From Guillardia theta CCMP2712 (lineage: Eukaryota; Cryptophyceae; Pyrenomonadales; Geminigeraceae), in assembly GCF_000315625.1 (NCBI RefSeq), contig NW_005434632.1:396487-460486 (forward strand): a stretch of 64,000 nt of DNA, given 5' to 3'. The translations under genes and the position numbers were made by a program. Positions 21,896 through 33,261 of this stretch are shown here, piece after piece (within the stretch, counting starts at the first letter, position 1; every line of letters begins with the position of its first letter). Below the pieces are notes generated by a model that was given only the letters and a program-made list of their open reading frames with translations, did not search any database and was not told the origin of the DNA.

Positions 21896-22087
21896 AGTCC
21901 TTCTGCTCCTTCTGCTCCTTCTGCTCCTTCTCCCTTCTTCTCCTTCTCCTTCTCCTTCTCCTTCTCCTTCCCTTCTCCTTCTCCTTCTCCTTCTCCTTCT
22001 CCTTCTCCTTCTCCTTCTCCTTCTCCTTCTCCTTCTCCTTCTCCTTCTCCTTCTCCTTCTCCTTCTCCTTCTCCTTCTCCTTCTCCT
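21896..22087. repeat. (CTCCTT)n hexanucleotide array
   Basis: Begins as three tccttctgc units, then more than 20 nearly perfect ctcctt units. Long leucine or proline-serine frames across it are artefacts of the repeat. Confidence 0.9.
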
Positions 22088-22317
22088 GCTCCTCCTAATC
22101 AATACCGCCATCAAGCCTCGAGCCCTCTCTTGAGCTACGGTAGCATGCAGACGCTCTGTAATGAGTTGATGTGTCTTTGACTGGAAACCATGGGGGTCGT
22201 TTTCACTGGGGATCGTGGGGTATCCAATTGATTGGGGGTAGAGGACCCAACGTGCTTTGAAGGCATCAGTGATTAGGGAGATTTAGGGGTAGGGGTGGAG
22301 AAGGAGGAATCGGGACA
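22088..22317. other. Upstream region of the sulfotransferase gene with G-run element
   Basis: Contains gggggtcg, ggggatcgtggggt, attgggggtagag and ggggtaggggt within about 110 bp (22190-22300), directly before the ATG at 22318. No TATA-like sequence is obvious. Confidence 0.4.
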
Positions 22318-23616
22318 ATGGCATCGAGGCTAGCGCTGCTCAGAAGGATGGAGGAGCTGCGATGGCGGGAAGTTCATGAGCGGGACGAGGCAGACAAGCA
22401 GAACTTGGCCATCCTGAAGAGAGAAGTGCAGGCGGATGGAGATGGAACGGATGGGATGAAGGAGAAATCCGAGGACCTGTTGTTGAGGCTATTTTCGGTG
22501 CAAAGTTTGAGGACGTACATGCCGCACTGGCTCTTCTCTGACAGCAAAGAGTCGGTGAAGGGATGGAAGGAGAGGATTGTAGAAGAGTCGGACGAGCTCC
22601 TCAAGCTCGTAAACAGAAAGTTCCGCCCAGATTTCATGTTGCTAGGATCCAGCAAATGTGGCACCAGCTCAGTCATCCGATACCTCCTTGCCGTCCCCGA
22701 GGTCTCCCTCGCTAGCCGGGTGGGGATGATAGAAACTCAAGAGGAGATCCAAGACGTCTCGGACGAGGGGAACTTCGATCCTCTGGAAACTCACATCTTC
22801 GACCAGAAGGTGGAGTTCTCCCCGGTTGAACTAATGAGGGCACAGTGCATAGCATATTCATCGAGGCTACAGGAAGGGCAAGGGGCGAGCGCCAGCATGC
22901 TGGCACACTACACTCCTCACTACATCTACCATCCGATGACTCCTTACAACCTTGAGCGCCTCTTCGGCTCCGAACACAACATCAGGTTTCTCGTGATGCT
23001 GCGGGAGCCAGTGGCGCGAGCGGTGTCGAGCTATTACTTCAAGGTGAAGACGGAGAGGGAGTCGAGGACTCTCGCAGAAGCCATAAGTGCCGGGATCCAA
23101 TATCACACCAACATGCGCCACAAGATCGTCTCTGAGTGTGGCCTGGACCATGATGCAGAGGTCGTCTGCCTCGAGGACGCCGAACCGGCGCTGGGCAGGG
23201 AGGAGATGGTTCAGAAGTTGAAGGAGATCTACATCGACAAGACCCTTCCCGACTGTCCTCCTCTCCACGATCCCAACCTCTTCAACGATCATGTCGGCAA
23301 GGGCGTGTACCACGAGCAGCTACGTCGATGGATGCACATATTCCCAAAGGAGAGATTCTATGTTTGTACCCTGGAAGAGTTCTCCCAGGACCCCGTGGGA
23401 AAGCTGTCGGAGATGCTGTCGCACATCGGGATGAGTGAGGAGGACATCAGGAAATCTCGTTCTGTCCTGGAGCAGACCGTGCAGAAGAAGTGGAACGTTA
23501 CACAATCGTCTTCCTCCAGCGCTGACCAAGAAGTGCTGGAGCAGCTCAAGGCTTTCTATGCGCCGCACAACGAGAAATTATTCCAACTCTTGGGGAGGAG
23601 ATTATGGGGGATGTAA
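22318..23616 (+). CDS. Sulfotransferase, single exon
   Basis: A 432-residue intact frame. Residues about 102-117 read FMLLGSSKCGTSSVIRYL, the 5'-phosphosulfate loop that binds PAPS in cytosolic and Golgi sulfotransferases. Residues about 224-241 read RFLVMLREPVARAVSSYYF, the 3'-phosphate-binding motif (R-x-P-x-x-R-x-x-S-x-Y). The spacing fits the heparan-sulfate/NDST-like superfamily. The C-terminus has FYVCTLEEFSQDPVGKLSEM, also typical. No obvious N-terminal membrane anchor is seen (MASRLALLRRMEELRWREV is charged), although a weakly hydrophobic stretch is present near residue 65. The substrate (glycan, lipid or small molecule) cannot be told. The absence of introns contrasts with most neighbours. 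Confidence 0.9.
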   Translation: MASRLALLRRMEELRWREVHERDEADKQNLAILKREVQADGDGTDGMKEKSEDLLLRLFSVQSLRTYMPHWLFSDSKESVKGWKERIVEESDELLKLVNRKFRPDFMLLGSSKCGTSSVIRYLLAVPEVSLASRVGMIETQEEIQDVSDEGNFDPLETHIFDQKVEFSPVELMRAQCIAYSSRLQEGQGASASMLAHYTPHYIYHPMTPYNLERLFGSEHNIRFLVMLREPVARAVSSYYFKVKTERESRTLAEAISAGIQYHTNMRHKIVSECGLDHDAEVVCLEDAEPALGREEMVQKLKEIYIDKTLPDCPPLHDPNLFNDHVGKGVYHEQLRRWMHIFPKERFYVCTLEEFSQDPVGKLSEMLSHIGMSEEDIRKSRSVLEQTVQKKWNVTQSSSSSADQEVLEQLKAFYAPHNEKLFQLLGRRLWGM

Positions 23617-24088
23617 TGAATGTAGGAAACTCTCCATCCAAAATTCTCCATGCTTCACATTGCATTTGGGACTTGGCGCTAGTTCATTCAAAAACTGATC
23701 TTCAAATTTGCGCCTGTAAATGATACAGGAAAAACATGGGAACATGTGCGGACTCGATGTCGTCTTTCCGCGTTGAGATCGCCTTCATACATGCATCTTT
23801 TCTTCCTCTCCTAAAGCAGGAGTGTCCTTCTGCGGAAGAATGTTAGATCTTTCTAGTGACTGCTTTGATGATTAGCGGCAGTACTTGCTTATCCGCTGTC
23901 TGAAGGGTTCCAACCTGTTGTTCAGACAAATAAGCGGTGGGAATCGACAAGAAACACAGAAAGGAGAATGAAATATGAGTTACAGGTATCTGACGAGGCC
24001 ATCACTTACCACTTTCTGTATTGCGCTGATACCCCCAACCGCTTCCTGTTGAGCTCAAGATTACTGACTTGACACCCTGCTGGCTGAT
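23617..24088. other. Convergent intergenic region
   Basis: Between the ends of the sulfotransferase (+) and FAM210-like (-) genes. A reading on the minus strand at about 24000-24055 (VGGISAIQKV) could be a last exon of the FAM210-like gene if its true end lies further left. Otherwise nothing is recognised. Confidence 0.4.
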
Positions 24089-24943
24089 TTACTCACCCTT
24101 CCAAGGAGGTTCGACTGAATCATCTGTGGAACAGACTGATTGTACAAACGCCAATCAGTGAAATTTCCTGTTGTTACAAATTGGACTACCTTCAAGCTCC
24201 TCGCTGTCTTCCTCGTTGAGCGAACAACCAAAGCCTCCAGATCTCGTGTTGTTTGATACTGTGCAAGTCCACATCAGCAATCAGCAAAATTGACAGGTAG
24301 CAGCAGGACTGATGCAAGTAATATCGGGGAAGAGAATCATGCGATGTCTGCACAGCAAGGAGAGCAAGACGCATACCTTCCTCATCACCCCTGACACCGT
24401 TGGAGTCACAGCTAAAGTGAATCCAAGACGAGCTGGACCAATGATCTCCAGCGCAGCGATGGAAAGCTGAAACCGTACAAGACCTGCGGCGCTTGACTCA
24501 TCTATGTCATCCTTGAAGCATCGTTCAGCATCATGGCAGAAGAAGCACACGCAGGATCAAACCTTGATGCTCTCTGGAAGAAAGGACAAGACAGTCTTGA
24601 TATCAACATTCGACAAAAGCGCATACCCCATCACCAAACACGTCACCCAAACCGTTGTGTGGATAAGCACCGCCGCGAACCCATAATCCCTGATTGTCTG
24701 CTTCAGCCTTGATGCAGCATCTCCTCCGAGCGCTTTCAAGGATGTCAATCCACTCCCCTTTGTGTTAGCTTGCCTCAACCATCTGTTGCTCTGGATTGAG
24801 GTGATATGCTTGCGCTGGGTTGCACCGATTGCAAGCGGCCCACTCCACGCGCTGGCAGGGGCGAAACCTTGCACTTCGACCAGCACCAAGAGCAGAAACA
24901 ACATGTTGAACAAATATTTCGCATTCCCCAAGAACGAAAGCAT
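24089..24943 (-). CDS. Plastid-targeted FAM210/DUF1279 domain protein
   Basis: Start chosen at 24943 because it opens a signal peptide (MLSFLGNAKYLFNMLFLLLV) ending VEVQG just before FAPASAW. Phenylalanine at the predicted +1 position is the cryptophyte plastid presequence signature. The mature part has LKQTIRDYGFAAVLIHTTVW, then a TM segment and SNVDIKTVLSFLPESIK, then after an intron DDIDESSAAGLVR, ALEIIGPARLGFTLAVTP and VSGVMRK. These are the two halves of DUF1279 (FAM210), a small membrane domain that is mitochondrial in animals. Two or three introns; the C-terminal exons (NEEDSEELE; DDSVEPPWKGE, TAA at 24089) are acidic and less certain. Role unknown; inner-envelope or thylakoid membrane placement is inferred. 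Confidence 0.75.
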
Positions 24944-26044
24944 CTTCACAGCCTGTTTTTCCAGCTGTGCTGAAAGAAAAACGCACAACAATCTCAGGCG
25001 GCGAGCGAGATGGCAGAAGGTGGGATGGCCTGCAGGAAAGTCCAAAGAGAAGGGGTAGTGTAGAACCAACACCGAGGCGATCAAAGAAAGATGTTGATAT
25101 CACAAAACTGCAGTTGCCTTCTTCGCTCTCTCCGTCAGCCGCTCATCTGCACTGTCCTACCCACCATTCTGCCATGGTGCACACCTACAAGAACAGAGAA
25201 TTTCCGCCGCAACTCTCCATAAAGCTAGTGATTTGGATCCATCAAATATTGAATGTCAAAATTTGAAACTTGATGAAGATATTATTTCTTACTTAAAAAC
25301 TATTTCAATTTGCAAACATTGGATACCCCCGCAGAGATTAGTTTTCGGGTCTTAAGTCGACTATGCCTCAGATGGACCCCTTCAAGGTATAGTGACGGAT
25401 GAGGTAGAGGTACCGAGTCAGGGGTGGGTGGGTATACCTTCCCCGCATTTCCGTCCATTTTTGAGAATGAATCTAGGGTAGGGGTCATGCAAACCACCTG
25501 TTGTGGGGTGGGGTGTTTTTGTTTGGAAGAATTCATAGTAGTTGTGGTGTACGGGTACTTTGATACTTGAATAGAGGGGTGGGGGGTGTGGCGGGGGCCG
25601 CTAGAATGTTTCAGATCTGACGATGTGGTCTGCCAGCTGACCTGGCACACTCGCATCAAATAAATAACGAGGTTGTAACGGTCTATAATTGCAGGAATAA
25701 TGATGTGCAAGGCCTGGTCAACCAGCTAGGCGAGATAAGGAAAAATGGCCTGGAGCCGTTGCCCTAGGAGGGTAAGAGGAGGAGGAGGAGAGGAGAATGA
25801 CTGAGGCCAGAGGACGGGAAGCAAAAGCGATTCGCTGAGTTGAAAGCATGGAGTGAGACGATGAAGATCGAGGGAAGATGAAGAGATGGTGAGAGGGGAA
25901 GGGAATCGACAACATTGTGCGATGGGGAGGATGAGGGAGGAAGTGGGTTCATTTCTTGATCTGTCAGCGGAATCCTTGGAAGATTGTCAGACGAGCATCC
26001 ATCTCAACCGTACGAAGAACTTGCAAGGCAAGTCAATATAGGGC
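24944..26044. other. Intergenic region between divergent genes, G-run element
   Basis: Upstream of the FAM210-like gene (-) and the beta-helix gene (+). Positions 25320-25620 form the longest G-run element here: ataccccc, gacccc, ggggtgggtgggtata, gggtaggggtcatg, ggggtggggtg and ggggtggggggtgtgg in AT-richer context. Minus-strand frames at 25718-25952 are serine/proline-rich and not convincing. Confidence 0.5.
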
Positions 26045-29000
26045 ATGCGTGCTGCTCAGGCACGGCTGCTGATAGCGGTTGTGTTGCAATCGGCGACGGC
26101 TCTGGCCATCAACCTCTATGTCTCGATCACCGGCGACGACGTAAAGGGGGATGGCACCCTCCACCTTCCCTACAAGACCATCCAAGGAGCGATCGACGCA
26201 TCCTGGGATCTAGACGTCATCGTGCTGCTGGATGGCCATCATGTGAGCGACAAGGAGATCAGGTTCAGGGGCAGGAAGCTGACTGTACGCGGTGACTCCC
26301 CTCCTGTCACAAGATATGGCAGCTGCTGGCCTGTCATGACAGCAGATCCACTCGTTCCCACCCTCTCACGCTGCAACATCAGCTCCTTCCCGCAGACATG
26401 GTCCCAACGGCAGTACAACGACTTCATGGAGGTGGGCCAGGAGACGACTGTCCAATGGTTCCCTCCGTCTCACGCAGACCCGGCCATGGCTGACCCTGCA
26501 TACCATGCTGTGCTGAGCTATGATCTTGGTGTGCGCGATCCCTCCAACCCTCCTCGCTCCTGCTCGGGCTCGATCTCAGCCGGGAGCAGGTGGAGCTGTG
26601 GTTTGATGGGATGCAAGTATAATTTTTCCGGGTCGGGGGACGAGCAAGCCGCGATCAACAGCGCTGTGAGGATCGTGGGAGCAAGATTCATCTTCCTAGA
26701 GGGAGACGAAGTGATTCTGAGGGATCTTGACATCAGGGGACAGGACGAGAACTTTGCTACTGCTTCTGCGATCGAAGGGGGGTGCTTGTTCTCTACAGGA
26801 AGGAACAATATCACCGTGGTTGACTCGGTCTTATCCTCTTGCTCCTCGAAGCTCAGCGGAGGAGCGGCGAGCATAGGCTTCGAGTCCAAGATGACTTTCC
26901 GTGGAGTTCGCTTTCTGAACAACTCAGCGAGGAACGGAGGAGCCATGTCGTTCAAGATGCGGTCGACGGTCCTTTGCAGCCACTGCGAGTTTTCCGGCAA
27001 CTTGGCGGAGAAGGGAGGAGGCATTTACGTCGACGATGTTTCCTCCCCTCAGTTTGAATCCTGCGACTTCTACTCGAACACTGGAACGTACGGGGGAGCG
27101 ATCTATGCAGGAGGGAGGTCCTCGCCGGCCGTGGTAGACTCCGCGTTTGTTCACAACTCAGCGCTGGATGGAGCAGTTATCTATGCTGGAAACATGGCGA
27201 TCATTGACACGGCCAACTGCACGTTTCAGAACAACTCGGCTGAGAGGTATGGAGGCGTCGCCGTGCTGGAGCAGGTAAGGGTGCTGAGGGGAGTGAAGTT
27301 GGAATGAGGGAGGACGGCAGGGAGGGTCGCTGTGGTCAAGGGGGGACGCCATGTTCTTCAATTTCGCCAGCAGAGCAGGAGCAGCGATCTACTCCAAGAA
27401 TGCAGACCCGAACAGATGGCGTGACTCGTATCAAGTGCAGAACAGATTCAACCTCCTCTCCCTCCACGACGACAACTTCCTACTCAATACAGCGGCCATC
27501 TTCGCCGGCCAGGTCTACCCCAAGGTGAAGCCGAGCGGCCAGTCTGCTATATCAACCGCCATGTGAAGTTTAGTCTCAGGCCTTGTCCGATGCTGTCTTC
27601 TCTAGTTCTAATGGGAACAAGATCTGCAACGGTCGCGGGTCCCTCGACGAGAACCTCGAGTGCCTCTGCCGCCTGCCTTACACAGGCGTCAACTGCGAGG
27701 TTCAGTGTAAAGGGCTGCTGCTCCTCGACAGCTGGAATGGTATCTGTTAAGTTCTGCTCTTTGCTCCCACATGCTGATTGGTCTTGCTTTCAGGGACGTC
27801 CAACGCTTCATCAGGTACGTGTGGAGCTGCAGTTGAAGTTGCTCTAGCTCAATGTGTGAAAGGGAACCATACTGCGAACGCAACTTCTACTGTTGTGTGC
27901 TCGGGCCATGGGACCTGTCTAGTCGGCTCTGCTGTGTTCGACACCGAATGTAGATGGTTTGGGGGCAGGAGGTCAGCTGAATTGACTTGGCTAAAAGTGT
28001 TTGGTAGAGAATTCATTATCTCACTTGCCCTTCTTCCTTCAGATGGTTTTGTTCCAAACTGCTGTCGCTCCTTGCTCATGTGAGTTCGGATATCTCGGCA
28101 GGTATATCTCCTCCCCTCCTCCTCTGCCCTGCTCTCCTGCTCTCCTCCTCTCCTTGCTTCATTCTCTAGTTCCTTCTTCTCCTTCTCCTTTCCTCCCCTC
28201 CTTTCCTTCCACATTTCTGCCCGTTTTCTGACACCTCGTCCAGCGATTGCTCGCAGAAATGCCCGGGTACAACTCAGTCTTCCGTCTGCTCCGGCCATGG
28301 GGACTGTTTCCTTGAGAACGGCACCGCTACCTGCTCTTGTTTCTTCGGGTCTGCCTGCCTTGCCTGCCTTGCCTGCCCTGCCTGAAGCTCGAGATGCCAA
28401 GGTGGGGAGGAGAAGAATGTGACGAGATTCGTCTGTACGTGCTGGGGACAGGAGGCAACCAATCGAGGTTGAATCGAGTGATCCGCCTCGGGGACAAGGT
28501 AGGAGGGAGGAGGGAGGAGGGAGGAGGGAGGAGGGAGGAGGGAGGAGTGAGGAGGGAGGGAGAGGTTTGATTTGGGAGAGGAGGTTGGAAGAGGGTGGAA
28601 GGAAGTAGAACGTGTTTGCGGAAAACATGGGAAGTGGAGTGGGGGAGGATGGGATCGGAGGGGGGGGGGGCACAGGAGGAAGGGACTGGAAAAAAGAGCG
28701 GGCCATGAAGGGAGGAAGGAGGAGAGTAGACTGATTTATCCTCTAGATGCTTGCCAATAACAGGGAGAGTGGCCTGCACCTTCTAGTGCTCAATCGAACA
28801 GACTTGACGGTCGTGTGGGACTACAGCTACGAAGTGATGAAGTTCGAGTATCCAGCCAGCCAGTACTCTTCCGAGGTAGCGTTGGAGGAAGAGAGGGAGT
28901 GGGAGTTGTTGGAAGGAGAGGAGTGGAGAGAAAGGAAGGACAGTGCAGATGAGGAAAGGAGAGGAGCGAAGGAGAGAAGAGCAGAGGATGACAGCAAAGG

Positions 29001-31072
29001 AGAGGAGAGGAGGGGCGAGGAGGAAAGCGGAGGCATGAAAATGAAAGAGGAGAGGAGAGGAAAGGAGAGGAGAGGGGAGGGGAGAGGAGGAGAGGAGAGA
29101 AGGGGGGCGGAGCGGAGATGCAGTCCTGATGGCAGCTGGCAGAGATTTTATCTCTTCGGGGGCAATGATGGAACCATCAACGTTGCAACTGGGATCGCCG
29201 AGGATGGAACCTGCGGCTCACTCAACAGCAGCACGGACGGCGTTCTCACCCGAAACCCACAGGTCTCCTCCTACTACTTTGGGGAGGGGGAGGCGAACAG
29301 GATGGCAAGGGACTTGAGCCTCTTCGACGCTCGCCATCTCGCCATCGTCTCCTCTTTCTTCGCATGGGAGAACCACACCAACCCCGCATTGTTGCAGGTC
29401 TGACTCCCGTCTTGCCGCTGCTTCTCCTGCAGAGCCCAGGGCCGAGCCTCCTCGTCTTCTCTGACGTCGGCACAGGCGCTGAAGAGGATCGGAGGGCCGG
29501 ACCTCGAGCCCTTCGTACAGGACAAGCAAGGCAGCGGCCACGCTCTGATCATTGTTGGCATCCCGGACTCAGGAGAAGGGAACGGGACGTTCATGCTCAG
29601 CCCGCCGCCTGATCCTGCTGCTGGCTACGCGACGAGCGTGGCGGAAGTGGAGGTCAACCTTAAGTCGAGAGTTGAAGTGAGGACCACTGTGAAGAGCAGG
29701 AGGAGGGGAGGGAGGTGGGAAGGAAGGGGGGGGAAGAAGTTGAGATGAGGCTCGTGAACCTGATGTTGTTGTTAAATCAGGATGGGAAGGGTTAAAACAT
29801 GGTATATTGGAGGGGTGGTTTAAGGAAAAAGAGAGGGAGGAAGAAGGGAGGAGGAGGAGGCTCTCATCGGGGAGGGGTTTTGACATGGAAGAGCAGGAGG
29901 AAGCTGTGCTGTGGTGCGGGGCTCGAGTGTACGAGCATGGCGTCGACGTCTCACACCTAGTGGGAACGGCCTGCGTTAGGGACGGCCAAGTGGTGGCGAA
30001 CTTTGAGGATGGTGCGGATGGAATCATAGGAGGAGGGCTGGCGGTTGAGCCGGTGAAGACGATCAGGACAGAGACGGTGAGGAACGAGACCGGAGGACAA
30101 GTTGCCCGATGGTTCGTCGTGGCCCGGGCACCTCCCGACACTCCGAGGGTGAGGAAGCGACAGGCGAAGCATCGTCGTCGATGCAGCAACTGACACTGAT
30201 CGCAGCTTGAAGCATGGGATCTCCTCTCAGACTTCGACCTTTCCTCCGGGCCAAGTCCCCTCCTCCTCTCCTCTTCAACCATCGTGCAGGTGATCGGTGC
30301 TGTACCTTGCTTCCTCCTCCTCACTCGCCTCCCTGGCTCGCCACCAGCCATGCTGCAACAGGAGCGTGCGATGGAACCATGGTGGCTGTCGCAAGGGCCG
30401 CACGGTCAGCCGCTCCCCACAGACGTTGGAGGGAGAGATCCTAGTGTGCGAGCAGTCGGGGTGGCTGCTGGAGGATGGAAGCACGTGGCCCGGTCACTTC
30501 GGCAACTTGGACTTGGCCGGGCCCTTCGGAGACTCACTGAACCGCAACGAGGACGACCTGATCGCTTCACAGCCTGACCCCCTCCGTGGGGTGAGATGAA
30601 CCTGCTTGCCGCTGATCTCCCGGCTGCTCCTGCTTTTCTTCCTCCTGCCCCTGCTCGTCCTGCTCTCGTTAACCACCTGCATGCTCTTCCTACGGCGATC
30701 TGCCTTCCGCTTTGAAAAACTGCCATCCTCCTCCTCCTCCTCCTCCTCTTCATCTTCCTCACTTCCTTGTGCATGCAGGCCTACACACCCTACGACTACC
30801 AGCCCGGGCACAGGAACACGCCCTTCACAGAGGAGGACATCGTGCCGCAGCTCCAGGAGCAGCTCCCCCCGCGCGGCCTGCAGGACCTTTACAGCTCCTT
30901 CCTCGAGGTGCCGACCCCCACTCCAGTCTTCAAGGAGTGTGAGGTGGGGGTGAACGAATGCGAGCAGAGAAGCGTGCTGGACCCTGCGGTCCTGAACGAG
31001 TGCTCTCTCGGCCAGTGCAACGTCGACACAGGATGGGAGGCCTCGCAGCGATGGCAGAAGCCTCTCAGTTAG
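26045..31072 (+). CDS. Large secreted surface protein: parallel beta-helix, EGF-like repeats, ILEI/PANDER-like domain
   Basis: Starts with a signal peptide (MRAAQARLLIAVVLQSATALA) and NLYVSITGDD, KGDGTLHLPYKTIQGAID, a pectin-lyase-fold opening. The first exon (to about 27275) continues with beta-helix rungs of the form C-x-F-x-N-N-S/A-x-x-x-GGA (FRGVRFLNNSARNGGAM, FESCDFYSNTGTYGGAIY). Later exons hold EGF-like cysteines (CNGRGSLDENLECLC; VCSGHGTCL; DCSQKCPG; VCSGHGDCF; TCSCFFG). Next comes ECDEIRLYVLGTGGNQSRLN, SGLHLLVLNRTDLTVVWDYS, ARDLSLFDARHLAIVSSFFA, ALKRIGGPD and GSGHALIIVGIPDSG, which together resemble the ILEI/PANDER (FAM3) fold. C-terminal exons are cysteine-containing and end QRWQKPLS with TAG at 31070. 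Probably a cell-surface or periplast glycoprotein; function unknown. About 15 exons with purine-rich introns; several junctions are approximate. Confidence 0.75.
28503..28560 (+). repeat. (GGAGGGA)n array in an intron
   Basis: About eight copies of a 7-bp ggaggga unit just after a gtagga donor of the beta-helix gene. The same unit forms the array at 59205-59274. Confidence 0.85.
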
Positions 31073-31400
31073 TTCACCTCTCGGTCTCAGTACGGATCCA
31101 CTTGTCATAGTATCGGTCATTGTTAATCAGTGTAAACTTTGAAAGCCAGTCATGTTTAGTTTTACTAGGCTATCAGCCTACGGCGGGCCAGACTCTGGTC
31201 ACCCCGTGACAGCCGCGCTGAGCACTCAGTGCCCTGGCAGTGTCACTGTACGGTTCGGGCTCCGGGCCTATTCGGAGTCCCGGCCGCCGTGCGCCGGCCC
31301 TGACGGTGACTCAGCAGGGCTCCTGTCTGATGAGACTCCTGAGAAGTGTTGTAGCCTCATCCCCCCACACACCAAATGCTCATAACCTGCTCGAGTCGCA
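31073..31400. other. Intergenic region with GC-rich, transposon-edge-like sequence
   Basis: Between tandem plus-strand genes. Positions 31185-31345 are rich in gtcac, gtgac, gactcag and ccggcc patches, resembling the GC-rich stretches beside the retroelement at 44.3, 49.3 and 53.2 kb. Confidence 0.35.
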
Positions 31401-33041
31401 ATGGTGCGAAGGGGCAGTAGAGCCATGGCGTCAGGGCTGACGGTGATGGTGCTTGTGATCGCGGCGGTGATGATGGCGAAGATGGTGAATATGAGCCGGA
31501 GCATGATGCCGAGCGTGCTCTCATCCAAGGGGGACGCGCAGAAGCGGACGGCTCTCGCGTCAAGGTGAGGAATGGAGCAAGTGGAGAACATGTAGATAAG
31601 AGTGAGGATGGTGGAGGGTTCAACCCTCCTCTTGGATCTTTCAGGGATGGTCTAGGTCTTTGGTGACCTTGCATGCAGGTTCTCCGATGCTGTTGAAGCC
31701 GCAAAAGTCCTGCAGCAGAAGAATGCGCTCGTTTCCCGGCATCGAAGGGGTCTTGCTGTTAGGGGAGATGCTAACGACAGGGCGCCTCAAGCTCAGCCAC
31801 AGCCATCCAGCACACAGCACGTCACCTCTCCTCCTTCCTTCGTCCCAGGGAAGCACATCGTCGACATCGACGCCGGGGAGCTCGTTGCTGGCACCGACGT
31901 CACTTTCCATGACTTCAACGCAAGGGGGGCGGTGGGCCAACCGACTGCGCCCTCGGCCAGGGAGCAGTCGAACGACCGCAGGATGATCGGAACCGATGCC
32001 ACGTTCCATGACTTCAACGCTCGTCGAGGAGGAGAGGCTTCTACTGCAGCAGCTGGTCCTTCAAAGGGTAATGCTTCCTTTCAATCAATTGCATCCAAAG
32101 GCCCCTCCCCCCCCCGGCCCCCCCCTCCTCCTCCTCTACTATACTTATCCGCTTCCAGCCAGTCTGGTTGCTGAAAGCTTATCTCCGCAGGCTACAGGAG
32201 CCATCGCGTCACTGAGGCGCATCGGAGGCATCGGACGGCTCAGAAGTCGTTGGACGCCACGGACAAGAGACCACAGGTCTGTGCGACCCTCGACTGTGAG
32301 AGGAGTGACGAGCTTGCAGAGCATGGATGCTCCCCAGACGATCAACGTGGCGAGCGGGTTGGGAGGAGGGGTGAGGAACAGGGAGGGGGAGGAGCAGGAG
32401 CTGTTGACGTTGGAACGTCAGGTCCCCAGCTCTATGTGGGTCACCCACCGTCGTGCACAACAAGTGAAGCAGGAGGGATCGCGAGTGGCGCAGAAGTCCA
32501 GGTGGAAGAGGAGTCGCTGCTGAGACTTTCTTCCTTACTTTCTAGCAGGAGGCCTCAGGATGCGAGGGGAACACGTGTAGGCAGCAAGGCAGAAAGCCAA
32601 CCAGGTTCCGGTCCATGTCGGAATGGAATGATGTGATGAGCGATGAGAAATGACCTGTCGAGCTGTACTTGCTGTTGATAGTGATAGATGTGTCTGTCCA
32701 TGACGTTGTCTTCCATCCAGCTCAACGACGCCTCACCATGCGAGACATGGAGGACAACGTTGGTGAGCGACTTTGTTTGTCATGATCGCTGGAATGACAG
32801 TACAACAGGGACAAACATTGTCTTTCATGGCGTTGTGAACGAGGTGAGGGAGGGGAAGGGAGGAGGATACGCCATGCCGACTGTGGGGCAGGGAGGAATC
32901 CTCGGAGCGAGGAGGAGGGGAATTCGCTTCAACGACAGAGAAATGGTGAAACTTTCACTTGCGTTTTGATCGGTTGACCTGAATTTCAGTACTGAGAGCC
33001 AACTGTGGTTTGAAGACGGACTTGAAGCCAATACAAGCTGA
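31401..33041 (+). CDS. Membrane-anchored protein with repeated TFHDFN motif, family unknown
   Basis: Start taken at 31401 (MVRRGSRAMASGL), with a second in-frame Met at 31425. The N-terminus has one hydrophobic span (LTVMVLVIAAVMMA), a signal anchor or uncleaved signal. Exon 2 (from about 31678) contains GTDVTFHDFNARGAV and, about 40 residues on, GTDATFHDFNARRGG. A near-terminal exon contains GTNIVFHGVVNE, a probable third, diverged copy. Between them are low-complexity, proline/serine and glycine-rich segments whose frame is uncertain (32190-32640). The last exon ends STESQLWFEDGLEANTS with TGA at 33039. It follows the secreted beta-helix gene on the same strand about 330 bp away. No function assigned. 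Confidence 0.55.
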
Positions 33042-33261
33042 CCGCTCCCGTTCTGTATCGAGTATCATCAGAGGAGAATTAATTAAAATGGATCAAGATA
33101 AAATCTAGGAAACTTTATTTACATGTCGATCTCTCGTCAAACAAATATAGGTAACTCTACAGATTCCCCCCTTGTCGATGAGAGTCATTCTGCCACTGAA
33201 AAATATCTTTCTTCTCCGTCTCCTTCGTCGTCTATTTCTTTCATGTCGTATTTCCTACCAT

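Noticed and set aside
21857-22133. Long polyleucine, polyarginine and proline-serine frames
   Set aside because: Artefacts of the CTCCTT repeat.
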